Origin: JAJBWD01 sp041670885
Lineage (GTDB): Bacteria; Bacillota; Clostridia; Clostridiales; Clostridiaceae
Length of the DNA: 16,845 nucleotides
Direction of reading: 5' to 3'
NCBI GenBank assembly: GCA_041670885.1
Contig: JBAXYJ010000036.1
Coordinates: 1-16,845, forward strand
The translations under genes were made by a program, and so were the position numbers. A model generated the notes under the pieces. The model worked only from the letters and a program-made list of their open reading frames with translations, was not told the DNA's origin and did no database searches. Position 1 is the stretch's first letter, and each line of letters begins with the position of its first letter. Shown piece after piece: positions 1 to 5,970 of the stretch.

Positions 1-2
1 AT

Positions 3-122
3 CATATAGATATGACTGTAGAATTAATAACACAGGTAGCAATGGATGAAGGATTAAGATTCGCTATAAGAGAAGGCGGAAGAACAGTAGGTTCAGGAGT
101 TGTTACTACTATTTTAGAGTAA
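3..122 (+). CDS. tuf: Elongation factor Tu, C-terminal fragment (5' end outside window)
   Basis: Only the last 39 codons and the stop are present; the gene starts upstream of the window. EF-Tu is the cytoplasmic GTPase that delivers aminoacyl-tRNA to the ribosomal A site. The visible part is the end of beta-barrel domain 3 and contains the hallmark segment GLRFAIREGGRTVGSGVV close to the C terminus. The reading frame begins HIDMTVELITQVAMDEG, which fits the family except that Gln stands where E. coli EF-Tu has Pro (HPIAMDDG). The stop is followed within 10 nt by an intrinsic terminator, so tuf is not simply co-transcribed with rpsJ. An EF-Tu gene just before rpsJ is a common arrangement in Firmicutes. 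The identification is secure; which tuf copy this is cannot be told. Confidence 0.96.
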   Translation, partial: HIDMTVELITQVAMDEGLRFAIREGGRTVGSGVVTTILE

Positions 123-129
123 TATATGG

Positions 130-151
130 CCCCTCATTATGAGGGGTTTTT
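130..151 (+). terminator. Intrinsic terminator after tuf
   Basis: CCCCTCA (130-136) pairs perfectly with TGAGGGG (140-146) around a TTA loop, and TTTTT follows at 147-151. This is a classic rho-independent terminator 8 nt after the tuf stop. The 3' arm can also pair with CCCCTTA (153-159), one G-T wobble included, giving an alternative stem around the T-tract. Confidence 0.9.
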
Positions 152-178
152 ACCCCTTAAAAAAATAACAAATAGATA

Positions 179-207
179 TTGTAAATAGCACAATAATAGG
201 TTATAAT
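179..207 (+). promoter_or_regulatory. Vegetative (sigma-A type) promoter of the S10 cluster
   Basis: The -35 box is TTGTAA (179-184) and the -10 box is a perfect TATAAT (202-207), separated by 17 nt. Transcription would start near 213-215, leaving a 5' UTR of about 195 nt before rpsJ. It lies just after the tuf terminator and is the best promoter match in the window, so it is the probable main start of the long ribosomal protein transcript. Confidence 0.8.
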
Positions 208-212
208 ATAAC

Positions 213-410
213 AGTTGTGTTATAGCAGTGATGAAGCAGGAGGTTGCTGGACTTCAGGTAGTTCCTGCTGAATTAGCCGAGTCTAGAACTTAGGCGACGG
301 GTTATTTTATGAGTATTTTGTGTTTTCTATTATGAAACACACGGAACAGTTTATAGATTATCCGCTGTTGTACGTAGAAGTCAAAGCGTGCCAGAAAAGG
401 AGGGAAAAGA
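213..410 (+). promoter_or_regulatory. Structured 5' leader of the rpsJ operon
   Basis: About 195 nt lie between the predicted start site and rpsJ, far more than any other spacer in the cluster. Four hairpins are readable. AGCAGGA (235-241) pairs with TCCTGCT (263-269). GCC..AGT (276-282) pairs with ACT..GGC (288-295) across a small internal loop. TGTGTTT (319-325) pairs with AAACACA (335-341). AACAG (345-349) pairs with CTGTT (365-369). The segment 370-396 before the Shine-Dalgarno (399-404) is unpaired in this reading. No T-rich terminator is visible, so control, if any, would act on translation, RNA stability or a protein-dependent step. Ribosomal protein operons often carry such autoregulatory leaders, but the ligand is unknown here. 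The structures are read by eye. Confidence 0.6.
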
Positions 411-719
411 ATGTCAAAACAAAAAATCAGAATCAAATTAAAGGCTTTTGATCACAAAATCCTGGATCAGTCTTCATTGAAGATAGTTGAAACTGCAAAA
501 TCAACAGGTGCCCAGGTAGCAGGACCAGTTCCACTGCCAACTGAAAAAGATATTATTACGGTACTTAGAGCTCCTCACAAATATAAGGACTCAAGAGAGC
601 AGTTTGAAATTAGAACTCACAAAAGACTTATCGATATCATAAACCCATCACCAAAGACAGTAGATGCTCTTATGAGACTTGATCTGCCAGCCGGCGTTGA
701 TATCGAAATTAAACTTTAA
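411..719 (+). CDS. rpsJ: 30S ribosomal protein S10 (NusE)
   Basis: The product is 102 residues, the usual S10 length. S10 sits in the head of the 30S subunit and, as NusE, also pairs with NusB in transcription antitermination. The conserved core is clear: RIKLKAFDH near the N terminus, TGAQVAGPVPLPT at residues 32-44, and the basic segment REQFEIRTHKRLIDI at 62-76, followed by the S10 C-terminal strand ending in DIEIKL. The ATG is preceded by AAGGAGGG at 398-405, giving a good spacing of 5 nt. It is the first gene of the cluster, behind its own promoter and long leader, so any leader-based control would act on it first. There is a 66-nt spacer with two hairpins before rplC. Confidence 0.98.
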   Translation: MSKQKIRIKLKAFDHKILDQSSLKIVETAKSTGAQVAGPVPLPTEKDIITVLRAPHKYKDSREQFEIRTHKRLIDIINPSPKTVDALMRLDLPAGVDIEIKL

Positions 720-721
720 TA

Positions 722-762
722 GTAATAGAATTTCTATTACATATTATGATCGCAAGCCGATC
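722..762 (+). repeat. Two inverted repeats in the rpsJ-rplC spacer
   Basis: GTAATAGAA (722-730) and TTCTATTAC (732-740) form a perfect 9-bp inverted repeat around a single T. In RNA this would be a 7-bp stem with a five-base loop. GATCG (748-752) pairs with CGATC (758-762) around CAAGC. Neither is followed by a T-tract, so they do not look like terminators; RNA processing or stability sites are possible. The rplC Shine-Dalgarno (AGGAGGTG, 773-780) lies just downstream and is free of them. Confidence 0.55.
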
Positions 763-785
763 CGCTAATATTAGGAGGTGTAGTA

Positions 786-1415
786 ATGAAAAAGGGTATT
801 TTAGGCAAGAAACTGGGCATGACTCAGATCTTCGATGATAATGGAAGATTTGTAGCTGTTACCGTAGTAGAAGCAGGCCCCTGCATTGTTCTTCAAAAGA
901 AGACAAAAGAAACGGATGGTTATGAAGCTATTCAGATTGGATTTGGAGATATAAGGGAAAAGCTTGTTAACAAGCCAGAAAAAGGACACTTTGCAAAAGC
1001 AGGTGCTCCACTTAAAAGACATATAAGAGAACTCAGATTAGAAGACATAAGTTCTTATGCAGTTGGTCAGGAAATAAAAGCTGATTTATTTGCAGCAGGA
1101 GATAAAGTCGATGTATCTGGAGTTTCAAAAGGTAAGGGATTTCAAGGTGTTATCAAAAGATGGCATGCAAACAGAGGACCTATGAGCCATGGATCTAAAT
1201 TCCATAGAGCGCCTGGTTCAATGGGAGCTTCATCAGATCCATCAAAAACATTTAAGAATAAACATTTACCAGGACATATGGGTAATGTAAGCAGAACATT
1301 ATTAAATGTTGAGATAGTTAAAGTAATGCCAGAGAAGAATTTACTTCTTATAAAAGGTGGTATACCAGGACCAAATAAAAGTTTAGTTGTTATAAAGGAT
1401 ACCGTAAAGGCTTAA
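786..1415 (+). CDS. rplC: 50S ribosomal protein L3
   Basis: The product has 209 residues, the normal L3 length. L3 is an early-assembly 23S rRNA binding protein whose long loop reaches towards the peptidyl-transferase centre. The sequence opens with the family signature KKGILGKKLGMTQIFDDNGR. The central loop reads VSKGKGFQGVIKRWHANRGPMSHGSKFHR (written in parts: VSKGKGFQGVIKRWH then ANRGPMSHGSKFHR), followed by GSMGASSDPSKTFKNKHLPG, all typical. The C-terminal strand ends in GGIPGPNKSLVVIKD. The start ATG has AGGAGGTG 5 nt upstream. It is followed by a 25-nt gap to rplD with a strong ribosome binding site, in a normal S10-block order. Confidence 0.97.
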   Translation: MKKGILGKKLGMTQIFDDNGRFVAVTVVEAGPCIVLQKKTKETDGYEAIQIGFGDIREKLVNKPEKGHFAKAGAPLKRHIRELRLEDISSYAVGQEIKADLFAAGDKVDVSGVSKGKGFQGVIKRWHANRGPMSHGSKFHRAPGSMGASSDPSKTFKNKHLPGHMGNVSRTLLNVEIVKVMPEKNLLLIKGGIPGPNKSLVVIKDTVKA

Positions 1416-1440
1416 CTTTATAAGAAAGGAGGATGCACAA

Positions 1441-2061
1441 ATGCCTATAGTAGGATTATTTAACAAAGAAGGTCAAAAAGTTGGAGATTTCACTTTATCA
1501 GAAGAAATTTTTGGCTTCAAAATAAATACAAATGCTTTGCATCAAGTAGTTGTTGCACAGCTTGCCAACAAAAGACAGGGAACTCAGTCTGCAAAGACAA
1601 GAGCTGAAGTTTCCGGCGGCGGAAAAAAGCCATGGAAACAAAAAGGAACAGGAAATGCAAGACAGGGATCAACAAGATCACCTCAGTGGACACATGGTGG
1701 TATAGTTTTTGCACCAAAACCAAGGGATTACAGCATTAAAGTTCCAAAGTCAATGAGAAGAGTTGCTTTAAAATCAGCTTTATCATCAAAGGTTACAGAC
1801 AATCAAATGATAGTCTTAGAAAATCTTGATTTAGATGCTCCAAAGACTAAAGATTTTATTAGCATGTTAAATGCATTAAATGTAAATAAGGCATTGATAA
1901 TTGTAGCAGAAAAGAATGATAATGCTTATAAATCAGCAAGAAACATTCCTGGGATTTCATTAATACCAGTTAACAACATTAATGTATATGATTTATTAAA
2001 GTATGATTATTTAATAACTACAAAGGATGCTGTATCCATAATAGAGGAGGTGTATGCATAA
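1441..2061 (+). CDS. rplD: 50S ribosomal protein L4
   Basis: The product is 206 residues, the normal length. L4 binds 23S rRNA and sends an extended loop into the wall of the nascent-peptide tunnel. That loop is visible at about residues 43-90, with KRQGTQSAKTRAEVSGGGKK, then PWKQKGTGNARQGSTRSPQW. Changes in this loop can cause macrolide resistance, but I see no deletion or insertion. The remaining C-terminal half is the Rossmann-like body. In gamma-proteobacteria L4 represses its own operon through the S10 leader; Firmicute leaders do not share that element in any obvious way, so L4 control here is only a possibility. The stop TAA shares its last A with the rplW start ATG, so the two genes are probably translationally coupled. 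Confidence 0.97.
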   Translation: MPIVGLFNKEGQKVGDFTLSEEIFGFKINTNALHQVVVAQLANKRQGTQSAKTRAEVSGGGKKPWKQKGTGNARQGSTRSPQWTHGGIVFAPKPRDYSIKVPKSMRRVALKSALSSKVTDNQMIVLENLDLDAPKTKDFISMLNALNVNKALIIVAEKNDNAYKSARNIPGISLIPVNNINVYDLLKYDYLITTKDAVSIIEEVYA

Positions 2062-2354
2062 TGAAGATGACAGCTTATGATATAGTAAGAAAACCTGTTA
2101 TCACTGAAAAAACCATGGCAACAATGGGAGACAAAAAATACACTTTCATAGTAGACTTTCATGCTAATAAGGTTCAGATAAAAAATGCAGTTGAAGAAAT
2201 ATTTGGCGTAAAAGTTGATATAGTAAATACAGCAAGATTTATTGGAAAAACAAAGAGGGTTGGCGTACACATTGGAAAAAGAGCTGACTTTAAAAAAGCA
2301 TTTGTAAAATTAACTAATGACAGTAAAGCTATTGAGTTCTTTGAAGGACTATAA
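2061..2354 (+). CDS. rplW: 50S ribosomal protein L23
   Basis: The product is 97 residues and matches L23, which lies beside the peptide tunnel exit and is the docking point for trigger factor and signal recognition particle. The diagnostic N-terminal stretch is YDIVRKPVITEKT at residues 5-17, and the second half carries VKVDIVNTARFIGKTKR with a basic loop. The start overlaps the rplD stop by one base (TAATG). The Shine-Dalgarno GAGGAGGTG lies inside the end of rplD at 2044-2052. A second in-frame ATG two codons later (2067) would give only a slightly shorter protein; the first has the better spacing to the Shine-Dalgarno. Confidence 0.97.
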   Translation: MKMTAYDIVRKPVITEKTMATMGDKKYTFIVDFHANKVQIKNAVEEIFGVKVDIVNTARFIGKTKRVGVHIGKRADFKKAFVKLTNDSKAIEFFEGL

Positions 2355-2407
2355 AATAAGCAGTTATTGGCTGATTGCCAGATAAGCGAATTAAAGGAGG
2401 GAATAAG

Positions 2408-3241
2408 ATGGCAGTTAAGGGTTTTAAACCTACCACACCTTCAAGAAGAAATATGACTATGAGTACGTTTGAAGAATTAACCACAGATGTACCGGAAAAA
2501 TCTCTTCTTGTATCAATGAAAAGTAATGCCGGCAGAAATAATAACGGCAAGATAACTGTTCGTCACAGAGGCGGCGGTAATAAGAAAAACTTCAGAATAA
2601 TCGACTTTAAGAGAAACAAGGATGGAATAAATGCAGTAGTTTCAACTATTGAATATGATCCATGCAGAAGTGCTTATATCGCTTTAGTAACCTACACAGA
2701 TGGTGAAAAGAGATATATAATAGCACCTAATGGACTTAAGGTTGGAGACAAAATAGTATCTGGAGAAGGTTCAGATATTAAAATAGGCAACACTCTGCCA
2801 ATTAAAAACATACCAGTAGGTACTATAATTCATAATATAGAGCTTCAGGCAGGTAAAGGTGCTCAGATGGTAAGATCTGCAGGATCTTCAGCTCAGCTTA
2901 TGGCTAAAGAAGATAAGTATGCAATACTCAGACTTCCTTCTGGAGAAATGAGATATGTTAGAGTAGAATGCAGAGCAACCATAGGAACTGTTTCTAATTT
3001 AACTAATGAGATAGTTAAATTAGGTAAAGCCGGAAGAAACAGACATTTGGGCTTCAGACCTACAGTAAGAGGATCAGTTATGAATCCTAATGACCATCCA
3101 CATGGTGGTGGTGAAGGTAAAGCACCAGTCGGACACCCAGGTCCAATGACTCCATGGGGAAAACCTGCTCTTGGATATAAGACAAGAAAACACAAGAAAT
3201 ATTCAGATAACATGATAGTTAAAAAAAGGAATGCTAAATAG
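2408..3241 (+). CDS. rplB: 50S ribosomal protein L2
   Basis: L2 is a large early-assembly 23S rRNA binding protein needed for subunit joining and peptidyl-transferase activity. The chosen start at 2408 gives 277 residues beginning MAVKGFKPTTPSRR, the family start. An in-frame ATG at 2375 would add 11 residues but lies before the Shine-Dalgarno AAAGGAGGG (2394-2402). The middle carries GGGNKKNFRIIDFKRNKDGI. The most conserved region, NPNDHPHGGGEGKAPVGHPG at about residues 226-245, holds the histidines linked to peptidyl-transferase function, and the protein ends with the basic tail KKRNAK. Everything looks intact. A 7-bp hairpin follows the stop. Confidence 0.98.
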   Translation: MAVKGFKPTTPSRRNMTMSTFEELTTDVPEKSLLVSMKSNAGRNNNGKITVRHRGGGNKKNFRIIDFKRNKDGINAVVSTIEYDPCRSAYIALVTYTDGEKRYIIAPNGLKVGDKIVSGEGSDIKIGNTLPIKNIPVGTIIHNIELQAGKGAQMVRSAGSSAQLMAKEDKYAILRLPSGEMRYVRVECRATIGTVSNLTNEIVKLGKAGRNRHLGFRPTVRGSVMNPNDHPHGGGEGKAPVGHPGPMTPWGKPALGYKTRKHKKYSDNMIVKKRNAK

Positions 3242-3243
3242 AA

Positions 3244-3264
3244 TGAAGAGGAAAAATCTCTTCA
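3244..3264 (+). repeat. Hairpin in the rplB-rpsS spacer
   Basis: TGAAGAG (3244-3250) pairs perfectly with CTCTTCA (3258-3264) around a 7-nt loop, immediately after the rplB stop. No T-run follows, so it is not a good terminator. It may be a processing or stability element within the polycistronic RNA. Confidence 0.5.
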
Positions 3265-3300
3265 CTGTTTGGCAAAGGTTTTATGAAGGGAGGCCAATTT

Positions 3301-3582
3301 GTGAGTAGATCAGTTAAAAAAGGACCTTATGTAAAAGAATCCTTAATACAGAAGATAAATGAAATGAACAAAAATGGAGAGAAAAAGGTTATAAAGACTT
3401 GGTCAAGAAGTTCAACAATTTTCCCTCAGATGATAGGTCATACCATAGCAGTTCACGATGGCAGAAAACATGTTCCAGTATATATATCAGAAGATATGGT
3501 AGGACATAAGCTTGGTGAATTCGCATTTACCAGAACATATAGAGGTCATGAAAAAACCGAAAAATCTACTAAACTTAAGTAG
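3301..3582 (+). CDS. rpsS: 30S ribosomal protein S19 (GTG start)
   Basis: S19 binds 16S rRNA in the 30S head, in contact with S13. The GTG at 3301 gives a 93-residue product beginning MSRSVKKGPYV, the universal S19 start. The Shine-Dalgarno GGGAGG (3288-3293) sits 7 nt upstream. An in-frame ATG at 3283 lies before that Shine-Dalgarno and would add six unconserved residues, so I reject it. Other signatures are KTWSRSSTIFPQMIGHTIAVHDG (seen as KTWSRSSTIFP then QMIGHTIAVHDG) and the C-terminal LGEFAFTRTYRGH. It is followed after 22 nt by rplV. Confidence 0.96.
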   Translation: MSRSVKKGPYVKESLIQKINEMNKNGEKKVIKTWSRSSTIFPQMIGHTIAVHDGRKHVPVYISEDMVGHKLGEFAFTRTYRGHEKTEKSTKLK

Positions 3583-3604
3583 ACGCGGAAGGAGGTAACT
3601 TAAA

Positions 3605-3940
3605 GTGGAAGCTAAAGCTATAGCTAGATATGTAAGAATTTCTTCTAGCAAAATTGAAGTTGTTCTTAATTTAATAAGAGGAAAAAATGTGAAAGAAGCT
3701 TTTGCAATTTTAAAATATACTCCCAAAAAGGCGGCAGAACTTGTTGAAAATGTTTTAAAATCATCAGTTTCAAATGCTGAAAACAACCATGATATGGATC
3801 CTAGCAGGTTGTATATATCTGAAGCATATGCATGTCAAGGTCCTACTCTAAAGAGATTTAGACCTCATGCACAGGGAAGAGCCTTCAGAATTAAGAAAAG
3901 ATCAAGTCACATCACTATAATTGTAAAAGAAAGAGCTTAA
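3605..3940 (+). CDS. rplV: 50S ribosomal protein L22 (GTG start)
   Basis: L22 lines the peptide exit tunnel opposite L4 and stabilises 23S rRNA folding. The product is 111 residues. The conserved features are ARYVRISSSK near the N terminus, LIRGKNVKEA at about 23-32, the loop segment AYACQGPTLKRFRPHAQGRA at about 74-93 that forms the tunnel beta-hairpin, and the ending HITIIVKE. The helix segment SSSKIEVVLNLIRGK is somewhat divergent from the more common SPRKVRLVLDLIRGK form but keeps the pattern. Translation starts at GTG (3605), 8 nt after GGAGGT (3591-3596); no ATG is suitably placed. No macrolide-type deletion is seen in the hairpin. Confidence 0.96.
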   Translation: MEAKAIARYVRISSSKIEVVLNLIRGKNVKEAFAILKYTPKKAAELVENVLKSSVSNAENNHDMDPSRLYISEAYACQGPTLKRFRPHAQGRAFRIKKRSSHITIIVKERA

Positions 3941-3958
3941 TAAGGAGGAGGGAAGCTT

Positions 3959-4624
3959 ATGGGTCAGAAAGTACATCCACACGGACTTAGAGTTGGAGTC
4001 ATTAAAGACTGGGATGCAAAGTGGTACGCAGATGATAAGCATTTTGCAGATAGCCTTATTGAAGACTTTAAGATAAGAGAATATTTAAAAAAAGCTGCTT
4101 TTCAGTCTGGCGTTTCTAAAATAGAAATCGAAAGAGCTGCGAAGAGAGTTAAGATAAATATATACACAGCTAAACCAGGAATGGTTATTGGAAAAGGCGG
4201 CCAGGGAATAGAGGTTCTTAAAAAAGAGCTTGTTAAAATTGCTGAACAGAAAAACATAATAATAAATATTGTTGAGGTTAAGAAGCCGGAAATTGATGCT
4301 CAGCTTATGTCAGAAAATATTGCTCAGCAGCTGGAGAAGAGAATTTCCTTCAGAAGAGCAATGAAACAGACAATAGGAAGAGCTATGAAGTCTGGTGCAA
4401 AAGGAGTTAAAACAGCTTGTGCTGGAAGATTGGGCGGAGCTGAAATTGCAAGAACTGAACAGTACCATGAAGGAACAATTCCACTGCAGACATTAAGAGC
4501 AGATATAGATTATGGATTTGCTGAGGCTAATACAACATATGGTAAAATTGGAGTTAAGGTATGGGTTTATAAAGGAGAGATTCTTCCAGCTAAAAAGGTT
4601 GTAAAGGAAGAAGCGAGCGTTTAA
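3959..4624 (+). CDS. rpsC: 30S ribosomal protein S3
   Basis: S3 is a 30S head protein at the mRNA entry channel, with RNA-helicase and fidelity roles. The product is 221 residues. It begins GQKVHPHGLRVGVIKDWDAK, the family signature. A type-II KH domain follows, with its GKGG loop at residues 78-81 within AKPGMVIGKGGQGIEVL. The C-terminal domain has the conserved RRAMKQTIGRAMKSGAKGVK and RLGGAEIARTEQYHEGTIPL segments. The ATG is preceded by AAGGAGGAGGG. It lies 18 nt after rplV and 17 nt before rplP, in standard S10-block order. Confidence 0.98.
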   Translation: MGQKVHPHGLRVGVIKDWDAKWYADDKHFADSLIEDFKIREYLKKAAFQSGVSKIEIERAAKRVKINIYTAKPGMVIGKGGQGIEVLKKELVKIAEQKNIIINIVEVKKPEIDAQLMSENIAQQLEKRISFRRAMKQTIGRAMKSGAKGVKTACAGRLGGAEIARTEQYHEGTIPLQTLRADIDYGFAEANTTYGKIGVKVWVYKGEILPAKKVVKEEASV

Positions 4625-4641
4625 GGAAGGAGGAATAAGTT

Positions 4642-5085
4642 ATGTTAATGCCTAAAAGAGTAAAACATCGTAAACAACAACGTGGCAGAATGAAAGGCAG
4701 GGCAACCAGAGGTAATACAATAGCTTATGGAGATTACGCGTTACAAGCAACAGAGTGCGGCTGGGTTTCAAGTAATCAGATAGAAGCTGCCAGAGTTGCT
4801 ATCAATAGATACGTAAAAAGAGGAGGGAAACTTTGGATAAAGATTTTCCCAGACAAACCAATAACACAGAAACCTGCTGAAACACGTATGGGATCTGGTA
4901 AAGGTGCTCCGGAATACTGGGTAGCAGTTGTTAAGCCTGATAGAATACTATTTGAAATGTCAGGTGTTTCAGAAGAAGATGCAAGAGCTGCTATGAGACT
5001 TGCACAATACAAGCTGCCTGTATCAACAAAGTTTGTTAAAAAGAGTGATTTCGAGGAAATGGGTGGTGAAGAAAATGAAGGCTAA
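4642..5085 (+). CDS. rplP: 50S ribosomal protein L16
   Basis: L16 binds 23S rRNA near the A-site tRNA elbow and is a late-assembly protein needed for mature 50S subunits. The product is 147 residues beginning MLMPKRVKHRKQQRGRMKG. The ATG at 4642 is chosen because it lies 8 nt after the AAGGAGG Shine-Dalgarno (4627-4633); the second ATG at 4648 is 14 nt away. Conserved parts are GDYALQATECGWVSSNQIEAAR (seen as GDYALQATECGW then VSSNQIEAAR) and GSGKGAPEYWVAVVKPDRIL, typical of the family. The final four codons overlap the start of rpmC by 11 nt, implying translational coupling. The acidic tail GGEENEG results from this overlap region. Confidence 0.97.
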   Translation: MLMPKRVKHRKQQRGRMKGRATRGNTIAYGDYALQATECGWVSSNQIEAARVAINRYVKRGGKLWIKIFPDKPITQKPAETRMGSGKGAPEYWVAVVKPDRILFEMSGVSEEDARAAMRLAQYKLPVSTKFVKKSDFEEMGGEENEG

Positions 5086-5287
5086 TGAGTTACAAGAACT
5101 AAGAACAGTAAGCCCTCAAGAATTAAACGAAAAGCTATCAAATCTTAAAAATGAATTATTCAATCTAAGATTTCAGTTAGCAACCGGACAACTAGAAAAT
5201 CCTATGAGAATAAAGGAAGTTAAGAAATCCATTGCCCAGATTAAAACCATTCTAAGAGAAGAAGAGTTAAAGGCATTCCAGCAATAA
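5075..5287 (+). CDS. rpmC: 50S ribosomal protein L29
   Basis: L29 is a small two-helix protein near the peptide tunnel exit, next to L23. The start at 5075 gives 70 residues, the normal length, beginning MKANELQELRTVSPQEL. The conserved first-helix signature KNELFNLRFQLATGQLENP spans about residues 25-43, and RIKEVKKSIAQIKTILREEE forms the second helix. An upstream in-frame start would add 25 unrelated residues from within rplP and has no ribosome binding site. The real start overlaps the last 11 nt of rplP and has the purine-rich GGGTGGTGA (5060-5068) ahead, a weaker Shine-Dalgarno than its neighbours, which fits reliance on coupling to rplP. Confidence 0.95.
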   Translation: MKANELQELRTVSPQELNEKLSNLKNELFNLRFQLATGQLENPMRIKEVKKSIAQIKTILREEELKAFQQ

Positions 5288-5305
5288 TGAAGGGAGGAAC
5301 GTCTA

Positions 5306-5560
5306 ATGGAAAGAGGAAATAGAAAGACCAGAATTGGGAAAGTTGTTTCGGATAAGATGGATAAGACTTTAGTAGTTGCTGTTGAAACTAAAGTTAGACA
5401 CTCTTTATACGGAAAAACTATAAATAGAACAAAAAAATTCAAGGTACATGATGAAAACAGTGAAGCTAAAGTAAATGATAGAGTATTAATAATGGAAACA
5501 AGACCACTATCTAAAGATAAGAGATGGAGACTTGTTGAAATTGTAGAGAAAGCTAAATAG
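5306..5560 (+). CDS. rpsQ: 30S ribosomal protein S17
   Basis: S17 is an OB-fold primary 16S rRNA binding protein of the 30S body. The product is 84 residues. It begins MERGNRKTRIGKVVSDKMDKT, the standard S17 opening, and continues with VRHSLYGKTINRTKKFKVHD, the VNDRV turn and the late signature METRPLSKDKRWRLVEIVEKA. The Shine-Dalgarno GGGAGG lies at 5292-5297, 8 nt before the ATG. It closes the S10 block; rplN of the spc block follows after a 25-nt spacer without any terminator or promoter that I can see, so transcription should continue. Confidence 0.97.
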   Translation: MERGNRKTRIGKVVSDKMDKTLVVAVETKVRHSLYGKTINRTKKFKVHDENSEAKVNDRVLIMETRPLSKDKRWRLVEIVEKAK

Positions 5561-5585
5561 CTCTATACTGAAAGGAGGTATTTAA

Positions 5586-5954
5586 ATGATACAGCAGCAA
5601 ACATTACTTAAAGTAGCGGATAACTCAGGCGCTAAGGAAATTATGTGTATAAGAGTTTTAGGCGGATCCACAAGAAAGTGGGGAAACATAGGAGATTTAA
5701 TAGTTGCTAGCGTTAAGAGTGCAACACCAGGTGGAGTTGTTAAAAAAGGTGATGTGGTCAAAGCAGTTATAGTTAGATCAAGGAGAGGGTTAAGACGCCC
5801 CGATGGATCATATATAAAATTTGATGAGAACGCAGCAGTAATAATAAAAGATGATAAACAGCCTAAAGGAACTCGTATTTTTGGACCAGTTGCAAGAGAA
5901 CTCAGAGATAAGGAATTTACAAAAATCCTTTCCCTTGCACCTGAAGTTCTATAA
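5586..5954 (+). CDS. rplN: 50S ribosomal protein L14
   Basis: L14 sits at the 30S-50S interface, binds 23S rRNA and is the docking site of the silencing factor RsfS. The product has exactly 122 residues, the classic length. It begins MIQQQTLLKVADNSGAKEIM and contains the family motif IRVLGGSTRKWGNIGDLIVAS, a long loop with VVKKGDVVKAVIVRSRRGLRR (as VVKKGDVVKAVIV then RSRRGLRR) and the ending GPVARELRDKEFTKILSLAPEVL (GPVARELRD then KEFTKILSLAPEVL). The start has AAGGAGGT ahead with proper spacing. It is the first gene of the spc block. Confidence 0.97.
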   Translation: MIQQQTLLKVADNSGAKEIMCIRVLGGSTRKWGNIGDLIVASVKSATPGGVVKKGDVVKAVIVRSRRGLRRPDGSYIKFDENAAVIIKDDKQPKGTRIFGPVARELRDKEFTKILSLAPEVL

Positions 5955-5970
5955 TAGGGAGGTGGCTTAA

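Noticed and set aside
801..1022. Minus-strand open frame within rplC, and similar minus-strand frames in rplD, rplB, rpoA and others
   Set aside because: They lie opposite conserved ribosomal genes, have no Shine-Dalgarno and encode no recognisable protein; they are shadows of the coding strand.
2363..2385. Hairpin in the rplW-rplB spacer (TTAT-GGC with GCC-ATAA)
   Set aside because: It consists of short helices with bulges and is too weak to set apart from chance.
1441..3940. Macrolide resistance changes in L4 or L22
   Set aside because: The tunnel loops of both proteins are present without visible deletions or insertions; point changes cannot be judged without a reference.
5000..5074. Extended N terminus for L29
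   Set aside because: It would translate rplP sequence in another frame without a ribosome binding site; the 70-residue form from 5075 matches the family.
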